From Isoetes taiwanensis (taxonomy: Eukaryota > Streptophyta > Lycopodiopsida > Isoetales > Isoetaceae): 64,000 nt of DNA. Position numbers and translations under genes: made by a program. The notes under the pieces were generated by a model. It saw only the letters and a list, made by a program, of their open reading frames with translations, searched no databases and had not been told where the DNA came from. The stretch spans positions 4,113,638 to 4,177,637 of the forward strand of contig JAJEKV010000023.1 of the NCBI GenBank assembly GCA_021234155.1. Reading direction: 5' to 3'. This document shows positions 11,744-19,812 of the stretch, piece by piece; positions within the stretch are counted from its first letter, which is position 1; each line of letters opens with the position of its first letter.

Positions 11744-11764
11744 ACACCCTTTCATGCTTTTACC
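11744..11764 (-). repeat. Element A right terminal inverted repeat
   Basis: This is the reverse complement of 2419-2439 with one mismatch. It ends ...GCTTTTACC and is followed by the target duplication CATAGG at 11765-11770. Confidence 0.88.
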
Positions 11765-11781
11765 CATAGGGCCACGGGACC

Positions 11782-12600
11782 TTGAAAGTCATTGCTTGGA
11801 ATGCACATGGTGCAAACCAAGCCAAAATTGATGCAACATATGATGTCTGGAGAGAGATGGACATTATCCTTATCACAGAAACGTGGGAACATCAAGCTAG
11901 ATCCCTTCCAACATTAACAGGTTTTCAGTTACTGGGAAATACTTGGAATGAGAAAGAAAGTCTGGTTGGCAGGGGCTATGGTGGTATAGCAGCATATATC
12001 AAAAATCAAATATCCCAGCGAGTACATTTTCACTCTGTACACAAAGGGAAGCAGCATATTTGGCTTAAATTAGAGCTCAACAAATACATAGTGTTTTTAG
12101 CCATCTGTTATTATGCGCCTCTACAGATCTATCAACATGATGGTTACGACAGGACCAACCCATTCCATGACCTGACAAAAGAAGTAGCTGCTCTTCAAGA
12201 TCTTGAAGAGGTCATAGTAGTCGGTGATTTCAACGTCAGGACTGGGAATTTGCAAACGGTAACATATGAAAGACCACATGATATCCAGCTCAGGGAGGCA
12301 AATGACGCCCTATTTTTGAGAGAATCAGCAAACCGTGAAACTAATTGCATGGACAACTTACTCCTGGATTTTGGCACAACATGCCATCTGAAAATTCTTA
12401 ATGGCACAGTCACATACACATCCTCAAAGGGTTTCACTTGCTACACGCATACTGGGGCCAGTGTTATCGACTATGTGCTTACAAGTAGCTCAAATCTGAT
12501 CCATGCATGCTTTCAAAATTGGAAACAAAGTACCAGAGTCTGACCATTCACCTCTTTTTTTCGAGATTACAGATGCAATTATAAAAAGTGAAACGTTCCC
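11782..12600 (+). pseudogene. LINE1 ORF2, AP-type endonuclease domain
   Basis: The endonuclease nicks target DNA to prime reverse transcription. All EEP-fold motifs are visible: VIAWNAHG (Asn), ILITETW (catalytic Glu), IVVGDFNVRTG (Asp, Asn), ASVIDYVLTS and, after a one-base shift at about 12541, ESDHSPLFFEI (Asp-His pair). About 255 residues is normal for this domain. The shift puts the DHSPL motif out of frame, and a stop follows at 12603. In the uninterrupted LINE it followed ORF1 almost directly. Confidence 0.88.
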
Positions 12601-12603
12601 AGG

Positions 12604-13500
12604 TTGAAGCTAAACTATGACTTACATGATGTATACAAAAAGCACCTAGAAGCGCTTTTGCAAGCAACCAAGTGGACAGGAAATCTCGCTGCTGATGTTA
12701 CTTGTCTCACAGACATAATTTTAGGGGCTGCAACTGCTATTTTTGGCTTGACAAGAGAATGCAAAAATCCAAGACAAAATAAGAGCTGGTTTGACAAAGA
12801 TTGTAAAATAGCACGGGCCAAGATCCCTAAAGGGACGCTACTAAAGCCCAAATGGTATACAACTTTGCTCAAATGGAAAAAGCGCACTTTCATGCGCCAA
12901 AGGCAGATTTCTTTGCATCAGAAACTTCAGAAACATCCCAAGCTTTTCTGGAATATCATTCAACATAAGCCTTCATCATTCCCTTTGAATCCACACGATT
13001 TGCTTAGTTTTGTCAAAACTATTTATGATGTGCCTTCGGATCAGATGGCCAATTTGACTCATCATGGAGCTCTCTTCTCGAAAGATGACGTAAAACATGC
13101 ATTGCCAGAAATGGCCAACGGCAAATCACCAGACCTGCAGGGTATGAGTGTGGAGCTATTCAAGTGGGGAGGCAGCATAACCATAAAGATGTTGACAGAT
13201 CTCATTAACAAGGCAGTGGTAGAAGGCTTTCCCAAACAATGGAAGGAGAACAGAGTTCACCCAATCCACAAAAGTGGAGACAAGACAGTGGCCAGCAACT
13301 ATAGAACTATATTGATTGGCAACACCTTCACAAAGATTTTGGCTACGCTCCTTGAACGCAAGCTGAGTTTCTGGGCAGAAGATAAGAGAAAACGTTCCCT
13401 ATTCCAAGCTGGCTTCAGGAAAGACCACAGCACGCTAGATCATGCTTTGGTGCTGCGGGCCTTATTTGAGAATGCTAAAAAACCTCGGCGCTTCCTATAC
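12604..13500 (+). pseudogene. LINE1 ORF2, linker and first RT motifs
   Basis: This continues ORF2 after the endonuclease. It holds a basic linker (KKRTFMRQRQISLHQKL) and a MANGKSPDLQGMSVELFK block. Then come the RT motifs HPIHKSGDKTVASNYRTI and the FQAGFRKDHSTLDH block. The frame runs into the left TIR of element B at 13501. Its continuation is at 25024, where FIDFSKAFDTVPR resumes. Deleting element B and one TATAC copy keeps the frame exactly. Confidence 0.9.
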
Positions 13501-13526
13501 AAGCACAATTTCATTAAAATGAGAAA
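13501..13526 (+). repeat. Element B left terminal inverted repeat
   Basis: The 26-bp terminus starts AAGCACAATTTCATTA and pairs with 24999-25024 with two mismatches. It is preceded by TATAC. Confidence 0.92.
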
Positions 13527-13825
13527 TTTCGTGATTCCAATTAGGAATGAAAATCCTTTTTAGTCAACTTTATGCCAATTTTTTGAGCAATTATGGCGCC
13601 ATTTAAAAAAAAATATGCATCTAAAATGCCATTTATTGGCGCCATTAAAAATTCTAGCATTGCATGTAATGAAGCTGGAGAAATATAACATCACAAAAAT
13701 AGTTAAAAATTCCGAATTCATAGATTTGCATATTAAAAAAATTTGCCAAAACAAGCAAGGACTCGGAAGAGGTAGTCTGTTTACAAGAGTATTAGTGTAC
13801 AATTTACATTATTTTCATACAAAAT

Positions 13826-14611
13826 TCAGGGTTCCTCATCAGGAACAGGCTCCACAAAAGGATCAGGTTCCGTATGGCCAGGGCCATGGCTAGAAGAAGC
13901 AACCATAGGATCTCCCTGAAAGCTCTCGAACGCTGTGGCAGTGAAATTGGGATCATCAAGAATGTCCAGATTGAATTGTGTATTCTTGATCACATCATAG
14001 TCCACATCGGGTGGAGCTTCGGGCATCTCTGGATTTGGTGGATCTACAGCTTCTTCAACTACAGCAGGTGGTCTCTCTGTCACAGGAACAGCTGCGATGG
14101 TAGGATTCAGTAGGCGGTCAAGCCTATCAAGAATCCCCTTTAGGCACTCATGCTTAAGCGGGTCACTTTCGAATACAATGCAAAATCTCTTATTCAGCAA
14201 TGAAGCCCGGCCAAAAGAACCACAGGAGAAGTAATCAAACACCCCTCGCTTCTCGGCGGCACCATTTTCTCGCGACGAGGTAACGAGCATGTAGCGTGCC
14301 CCACCTGGGTTTCTCATAATTATGTCCCCGGCAAGCCTTGCCAACCGACCTGCTTTGTTGCAGAGCTTACCGGCCATAGCCTCGGTCTCCCCGTCTTCGT
14401 CTTCTTCGTTAGGCACAGGAACTGGTGGCAGTTCTTGAGGATGATCGTTGAAGGGGAACTTGAGGTCAATTGCTTCGGCAGGAGGACCTTCAGTGGCCTG
14501 AATCTTTGTGGCATACACTAGTGAATGGGCCTCCTGAACTCCTGGGGGAGGCGGATTCTTGTATTCGTCCTCATACATGCCAATATAAACTCGATCCGGA
14601 ATCCGGATCAT
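13826..14611 (-). CDS. Unknown acidic Pro-rich protein of element B (probable C-terminal exon)
   Basis: An open frame of 261 residues begins MIRIPDRVYIGMYEDEY. It continues through a Pro-rich acidic stretch (LPPVPVPNEEDEDGETEA, about residues 62-80) and a more structured middle (GGARYMLVTSSRENGAAEKR, FDYFSCGSFGRASLLNKR, SDPLKHECLKGILDRLDRLL). The tail is Pro/Asp/Glu-rich and ends VPDEEP. The frame is intact, unlike its neighbours. It lies 50 bp downstream of the preceding minus-strand block and probably belongs to the same transcript. No domain is recognised. The alternating folded and acidic low-complexity parts suggest a nuclear protein, which is inference. Confidence 0.55.
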   Translation of the reverse strand: MIRIPDRVYIGMYEDEYKNPPPPGVQEAHSLVYATKIQATEGPPAEAIDLKFPFNDHPQELPPVPVPNEEDEDGETEAMAGKLCNKAGRLARLAGDIIMRNPGGARYMLVTSSRENGAAEKRGVFDYFSCGSFGRASLLNKRFCIVFESDPLKHECLKGILDRLDRLLNPTIAAVPVTERPPAVVEEAVDPPNPEMPEAPPDVDYDVIKNTQFNLDILDDPNFTATAFESFQGDPMVASSSHGPGHTEPDPFVEPVPDEEP

Positions 14612-14659
14612 CTAATACGATGAAATCAAAAGTTGTGCTCCGCCTTGCAAAGACCACTA

Positions 14660-15115
14660 TCAAAAAGAATCACCGTGGTGTTCTTTTACAAATGTATTAA
14701 AGAAATTTGTTAGTGTGGTTTTGTCCCACATTGGAAATATGCCTCTAGTGTCCAGGGCAATCAAGGATACTGGCACAGGAGTGCAAACAACTTGTCCCTT
14801 GCTGTCTGTTAGTTCAACTTCGCAACGGAAGTCTTCAAGATCCCTCTCTTCAAGACAAAGATTATGTATGAATCTTGCCAAGGCAGGTGGCACGCTACCC
14901 AAAAATGCCTTCCTTGCTCACTCCGGTTTCAACCCACTTACTATGCAAGGTGGCCATGGAAATCGTGTCGGTATCCTCAAGCCCCAAGCGCAAGATCGAG
15001 ATCGATTGAAGGACTTGAACTTCCTCGAAAATTATCCTTCACGTATGCAAAATTCTCCTTCTTCAAGAAAGATATGGATCTTAGTGTCTTTGCCCCTTGC
15101 CTTGAAGAATTGCTT
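14660..15115 (-). pseudogene. Unknown exon block of element B accessory gene
   Basis: A frame ending at 14660 reads PPALARFIHNLCLEERDLE, FRCEVELTDSKGQVVCTPV and WDKTTLTNFFNTFVKEHHG. Upstream, after a one-base shift near 14905, the continuation gives DTDTISMATLHSKWVETG (about 14990-14910). It sits between the ParB-like block and the 261-residue frame on the same strand and is probably part of one multi-exon gene. The shift suggests decay or sequence error. No family was recognised. Confidence 0.45.
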
Positions 15116-15126
15116 ACCTCAGATAA

Positions 15127-16132
15127 TCACCGGTGACCTTGAAGGTCTTCCCATCCAAAGACTTCTTCTCGAACGTAACCCGACAGCCCTTCGTAGTCCA
15201 TACCCCTCATGCACCTCGTAGGTCCGACCAAGTAGTCGATTCTTTTGCCCGCCATGTAATAGTTTGACCCTTGTTGTCTTTTAGCTTGCAAGATTTCCAC
15301 AAGTTCCATAGGGACACTAATAACTGAAAAAAATATCCTCCGCATGAAGACCCACGGGTTGAAATCTTTAGGATGCTTACCATGCATGGTAACTTCAGCC
15401 AAAGCCGATAACGGAAACAACAAGAAGTTAGACGAACATTTAATGAGCAAATGGCGCCGTGGCGCCGTTTGATGAACAAATGGCGCCCACGGCCATTTCA
15501 TAATCTTGCAGAAAATTAAAACATGTACCTTGTATGGTTCGAGCGAGATTGCCCTTGACCGATGGATCAGGCTTCCCAAGATAGAGCATATTGTCTGCCC
15601 AGCAGTGGGTTATGTTATCAATGAATGGCTCTTTGAAAATAGTCTTCGCAGTGATATCATTGACTTCACAACTGAGCTGCAGGCATTCCTGTTCGTTGAC
15701 TGTGCCAGATAACACTCGGCAATTCCGTTCAAGATAAATCTTTGACATTTGCTCTTGGGACTTTGGTGTGCCGAAGTCTTCTACATACAAGCCGAAAGCA
15801 GCCATAATCGAATGATTACCATTCACTATATAATAGTGCATCCCCATGAGGTCATCCTCGGTTTTCCAAGGGACCGCTTTATTTGTGAGGGGATTGAATG
15901 GAATCACATCAGCGGGAGTGAAGACTGGATGTGGGTCTCTCTGAAAGGACTCCACCAAAGTTTTGACGTGCTCCATATTCCTTGGTCTAGATGTCGATTT
16001 GCTGGCCCTTGATATAATTTGAACACGCCTATTTTTTAATGAATGTGACACCGAGAGGAAACGGATGCGGTGATCGTAATTTTTTGCGCGTGTATTCTCT
16101 GCCGTCTTTTTCCTCTTTCTCGACCTTTCCAC
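15127..16132 (-). pseudogene. ParB/sulfiredoxin-like domain protein of element B
   Basis: The frame from 16132 starts with a basic segment (MERSRKRKKTAEN). It then gives RPRNMEHVKTLVESFQRD, VFTPADVIPFNPLTN and GMHYYIVNGNHSIMAAFGL, followed by YLERNCRVLSG and EQECLQLSCEVNDIT. The order of a basic start, an RP-x-HVx-LVxSF helix and a YIVNGNHS motif resembles the ParB/sulfiredoxin-like fold, whose hallmark is a DGxHR-type loop. Such domains bind or cut nucleic acid or act on nucleotides. An intron follows RTIQ near 15530 and contains GGCGCC palindromes. Downstream coding (NPWVFMRRIFFSVISVPM, then TFEKKSLDGKTFKVTGDYL) changes frame. Family assignment is by motif only. Confidence 0.45.
15440..15500. 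repeat. GGCGCC palindromes inside an intron of the ParB-like gene
   Basis: Two palindromic units, AAATGGCGCC-GTGGCGCC-GTTT at about 15449-15470 and AAATGGCGCCCACGGCCATTT at 15479-15498, lie between the coding blocks. They belong to the same family as the large array at 17800-18170. Confidence 0.75.
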
Positions 16133-16199
16133 CGAAGATTTGCGGGCACCTCTAGCAAGTGCCGAGCTATTCTTAATGTGACCTTCTTTAGCTCGCTTC

Positions 16200-16672
16200 T
16201 TAATGGGGACCCTTTTGGCCGGTGTGTCCAGGATCCTCGCTATGCCTTGGGCTCCGGAGGTTCACCACCACTTCTAGGACTTCCAGCCAGGACTTGGAGT
16301 CCCAGGCTCTCCTTTGTTTTAGGTGTCCTCTCCTTCCGGATGGTCTCCGGCACTGTGCTTCTTCTTCTTTTTTCCCATCCGTTTCCCCTGTCTCCACTTC
16401 CTTTTTCCCTCCTTTTTCCTGTCTCGCCTTTCCTTCCTTACGCCCCTTGCCTTCCCTATCCTTTTCTTTTCCTTTCCTTTTCTTTTCCTTCTTTTCCCTC
16501 TTTTCTTTATCTTCCTTCTCTTCCTTTTCCTTCTCTTCGTTTTCTTTAGCTTGCTTCTTTTCCTTCTTTTCCATATCGGATCTTTGTGATCCTTTCTCTT
16601 AACTTTCTTCTTGCGCCTTTCCTTCCTCGGTTTCTGGACATCCTCATTAGAAGATGAGGAGTCTTTGTCCAT
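16200..16672 (-). pseudogene. Lys/Glu/Arg-rich low-complexity exon of element B
   Basis: The frame from 16672 starts MDKDSSSSNEDVQKPRKERR and becomes almost pure Lys/Arg with Glu. The overlapping frame from 16574 gives a Lys/Glu-alternating tract (about 16545-16440) typical of a long charged single helix. The purine-rich strand makes the true frame uncertain. It lies directly upstream of the ParB-like block and is probably its N-terminal part. Such tracts serve as nuclear localisation or chromatin-binding segments in many proteins; here that is inference. Confidence 0.4.
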
Positions 16673-16925
16673 TACCGGGTGTATCCCTAGGTTGTCTTGT
16701 CTTCTTCTTGCTCTCCTGATTTTAGCGGGGCCGTGTCCACAATGGGGTAGTTTGCTGGGCTATTGCCTTGACAACGAATGAAGGCGAAGTTTTTCGACTC
16801 ATTCATCCGATTGCGAGAAGAATCATAAAGCCCCTCAAGATTTCTTGTGGACCTTTGATGTCGGCTTCTTCAAAGTCATGTTGTAACGCGGTGGCGGCAA
16901 AAATTTTTGCTTCTTCCCGAACCAG

Positions 16926-17279
16926 CTACATTTGCAATGCTAGCAGACATTCTGATGGGATCATAAAACTTCCAAATTCCACATAGTACACAATTATTTT
17001 CTGCTTCAAAGTATCCTCACAGACCACCCGGATCCAATCCTCGCGACCGCTCTTGGCAACCAACTTCATTTGGACCAAGATACCTGGCTGGTAAATGCCG
17101 GCTGTTTCTGTGTCTGTCTCCCTTATAAGGAGGCAGAGCTCTCTTTCCGCGATCTCCTTCGAGCCCGTGTAGCGAGAGGGGCTCACCCGCATTACTTCCA
17201 TGCACCGGTGCACGTCTATCGACATCATAGTCCGGGTCGGATTGAAATTGTGTTTCCGCACGTAAGATAGCTGCAACAA
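16926..17279 (-). CDS. Unknown 117-residue frame of element B (5' end of accessory block)
   Basis: The frame begins MLQLSYVRKHNFNPTRTM and shows CMEVMRVSPSRYTGSKEIAE, YQPGILVQMKLVAKSGR and WIRVVCEDTLKQKIIVYYV, ending ECLLALQM. The alternating hydrophobic strands suggest a small beta-rich domain. It is the most upstream coding block of the minus-strand cluster; the palindrome region lies just above it and may contain the promoter. No family was recognised. Confidence 0.4.
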   Translation of the reverse strand: MLQLSYVRKHNFNPTRTMMSIDVHRCMEVMRVSPSRYTGSKEIAERELCLLIRETDTETAGIYQPGILVQMKLVAKSGREDWIRVVCEDTLKQKIIVYYVEFGSFMIPSECLLALQM

Positions 17280-17339
17280 AGAGGCATCAGTAACAAAGAG
17301 GCATCAGTAAATGGTTAGAACAAGCAGGCAGACAATCGG

Positions 17340-17780
17340 TTGTGGTTGGCAAATGGCGCCGTGGCACCATTTGTATGTGAGTCCAGTGCATAAGCACGGA
17401 GGCGGTTCGTATGCCTATCCCTGCGTTTGTGAAGAGGCCTCCACCTAGTCCAAACCACTCCCTCTTCGCAATATTCGAGGAAGATGGTTCAAGGAGAGTG
17501 GATCGATCGGGTGGAGGCACCGCCATTCGTAGGGAGAGCACAAATGTAACAAGCGCATGCATCGATGACTAGGCAAATGGCGCCATTTGCATCCGAGTTC
17601 AGTGCATAAGGAAATGGAAGCAAGATTTAATGCATTTAGCGTTAGTGAGGGTGCCGATTTAGCCCCGAGCCCCTCCCTTCCAAATATTCGGGCGAAGATG
17701 GTTGGAAGTAGAGTGGCTCGACCGGGTCGAGGCACCGCGAATTTTGTAGGAGAATACATATGCCGACTCCATTAGTGTTA
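17340..17780. repeat. Duplicated segment with GGCGCC palindromes
   Basis: Two diverged copies of a roughly 200-bp unit lie in tandem (about 17350-17570 and 17575-17770). Each starts with a GGCGCC palindrome and a phrase like GAGTCCAGTGCATAAG. Each ends with a GAGGCACCGC-ATT-GTAGGAGA phrase. Apparent minus-strand frames here are repeats of each other and are not counted as genes. Confidence 0.6.
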
Positions 17781-17799
17781 AAGGATCGACTTTAGATAA

Positions 17800-18180
17800 A
17801 AATGGCGCCATGGCGCCATTTGCCAACAACAAGTTCCAAATGTATGCTAATAGACATCAAATGGCGCCATGGCGCCATTTGCCAACAACAAGGCCCTATG
17901 GTAAGCCAATACACATCAAATGGCGCTTATGGGCCATTTGCCAACAACACGCCCCAAATGTATGCTAATACACATCAAATGGCGCCATGCCAACAACAAG
18001 GCCCTATGGTAAGCTAATAGACATCAAAGACCGTAGAGTAAGCTACCAGGCATCCTAAAGTAGCTAAGACTCCTAAAGTGCACTCAATCATCCAAATGGC
18101 GCCATGGGCCATTTGTCAACTATAAGACCCTAAAGTGGTTACCATGCAACTAAAATAGTGGGGCGCCATTTAGCCCAAAA
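17800..18180. repeat. Palindrome array of element B, 59-bp period
   Basis: The core ATGGCGCCATGGCGCCAT is embedded in AAA...TTT. The GGCGC steps fall at 17804, 17863, 17922 and 17981, exactly 59 bp apart, with a later unit at 18098. Spacers alternate between two forms (GCCAACAACAAGTTCCAAAT-type and GCCAACAACAAGGCCCTATG-type). The last units are degenerate. There is no coding content. Confidence 0.85.
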
Positions 18181-18359
18181 CAAACAATGCAAGTAGACGA
18201 CATACCTGTACCTTGAGGTAAGCACATTTTGAGGAGCTCCAGAATTGTCCATTTCCATTTCGCGCGCCTTGAATTTGGTCCGAAAACCGGTGTGTATCTA
18301 GATGTGTTGAGGCGCTGAACTCGGGAAATGGCCGTAAATCACCGAAAAAAGGATGAAAA

Positions 18360-18640
18360 GGGGTTGCTTTTTTTTGGGCGCCAGGCGCCGGGACGGCTAC
18401 CGGGCGCCGGCGGCTAAGGTCGAGGTATTTGGAGCCGGAATCGAAAAACTAATAAAGCGAATGAGAAGCTTCAGAAAAACAAAGGCCAACTAGGGGCCCA
18501 TCGCCCCAGCGCCCATGCCCGCGGGTGGTCCAGCGCCCATGCCCGCCCGCCGCTTCACGCCCAGGCGTGGCGGCCCAGCGCCCATGCCCGCCAAAACACG
18601 CCGCGCCAGGGTATAGCGTCCAGCGCCCATGCCCGCCACA
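18360..18640. repeat. GC-rich repeats in element B
   Basis: GGGCGCCAGGCGCCGGG-type inverted motifs at about 18378-18415 are followed by four or more copies of CCAGCGCCCATGCCCGCC (about 18505-18640). The stretch is markedly more GC-rich than its surroundings and lies between the palindrome array and the plus-strand gene. Confidence 0.65.
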
Positions 18641-19019
18641 ATTCGAATTTTGAAATTTGAATATTTCTACCCTAAACGCCCGTCCGCCCAAATTTGAACA
18701 TAAAATTCAAAATTCCCGCCACCGCTAATTAATATAAAAGTCAAAATTCTTACCAGATATTGAAATTTGATCGCCACTGGCCCAAATTTGTATCGCCCAT
18801 TTTGAAAATTGTACTTTGCCTTTAAAGCTCCCTCTCTTTGCCGCCGTGCTCCCACTTAATGCGACCATGCCACGGCCATGACATTTTCGCACACGGTTCA
18901 GCGCTTCGAATCCACTTTGTTCGTCTCGGTACCCCTTCGCGATAAGGCGGCGCTTCTTTTCTCAGCGCCTAGGCGACAAAACTTTTGCAAAGCGATGTCG
19001 TCTTTGTCGGCGCTTTCTT

Positions 19020-19160
19020 CTTTAGCTCCACGAAATCCCGGTGATTCTTGGGCTTTCTTCTTGGCGCTTTCTTCTTGGCGAATCCTCCTTGGCTTTTTCT
19101 TCTTCGAATCTTTCTTGGCGCGTTCTTCTTGGCTCTTCTTGGCGCATTCTTACGCCAATA
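19020..19160. repeat. TTCTTGGCG short tandem repeats
   Basis: Irregular repeats of TTCTTCTTGGCGCTTTC or TTCTTGGCG lie upstream of the plus-strand gene of element B. They keep a frame open on both strands but look like low-complexity DNA, not a gene. Confidence 0.5.
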
Positions 19161-19494
19161 TATCTGCTGGGATCAGCTTGATTTTCTGTTCTATCTATTG
19201 CTCCGGGACATACCACTATGGATCTATCTAATATCAAGTAAGTCCACTTGTTTTCGTATAAATTCTGTTCTATTGCTGCCATGTGTATAGAGTGTTCAAA
19301 TGCTGACATTAATGCTGCTAGGACACTAAGAACCTTGGTTTCAATTGCAAAGTTGGCATGGGGTGCCCATGTTATGCATGCCTGCTCTTATTGACACATA
19401 TACAAAGAATGGGAGCAAGAATGCATAACATAGGACCCTCGTGTAGATTTTGTGATAGAGCTAAGCCATTTGGTCGAATGGTGTTGGATCAATG

Positions 19495-19760
19495 ATTATG
19501 GCGCCATTTGTCGAACGGTGTTGGATCAAATGGCCATAGCGCCATTTGATCCAAATTCACACCTATGGCACATTCATAGGTGGAATTTGATCAAATGGCC
19601 ATGGGCCATTTGATCCAAACACCATTTCGACCAAATGGCGCCATGGCGCCATTTGATCCAAGTGTTCACCGTTACACCAAATAGCGCCATGGCGCCATTT
19701 AGCTCCAAATTTGGACCAAAATTTATACTTTTGTACTAAATAGCGCCATTTTCGCTTATT
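19495..19760. repeat. Second GGCGCC palindrome cluster of element B
   Basis: There are five units around AAATGGCGCCATGGCGCC and its variants (starts near 19500, 19531, 19596, 19637, 19683), with TTTGATCCAA spacers. Spacing is irregular, unlike the 59-bp array. The cluster immediately precedes the DUF8039-like start of the plus-strand gene. Confidence 0.75.
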
Positions 19761-19812
19761 TTTTGCTTACTTTTCCTCTATTTCATATGTTCTCAAAAAG
19801 TATCGCCTTTGC

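Larger units (their letters stand above)
2419..11764. mobile_element. Element A: 9.3-kb TIR DNA element nested in LINE1
   Basis: TIRs of 21 bp with one mismatch lie at 2419-2439 and 11744-11764 (GGTAAAAGCAYGAAAGGGTG...). The flanks carry the direct repeat CATAGG at 2413-2418 and 11765-11770, a 5-6 bp target site duplication. The element interrupts LINE1 exactly between ORF1 and ORF2. It holds a plus-strand transposase-like gene (2734-5859), a minus-strand block (6216-11508) that includes an FCP1-like phosphatase remnant, and three clusters of TGTACA palindromes (about 3560-3930, 5980-6040, 9760-10210). The superfamily is not identified. TSD length alone does not decide it, and the transposase-like gene belongs to a family I know only as uncharacterised. 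Confidence 0.88.
11765..13500 (+). mobile_element. LINE1 part 2 (endonuclease and first part of RT)
   Basis: This is the middle portion of the LINE split by elements A and B. Its left end is the CATAGG duplication and its right end the TATAC duplication at 13496-13500. Confidence 0.9.

Noticed and set aside
16070-16602. Plus-strand Phe/Ser/Pro-rich frames
   Set aside because: They are the complement of the Lys/Glu-rich purine tract; no independent coding signal.
17287-17759. Two minus-strand frames of about 90-100 residues upstream of the ParB-like block
   Set aside because: The two frames are copies of each other produced by a tandem DNA duplication that contains palindromes; no protein family resemblance.
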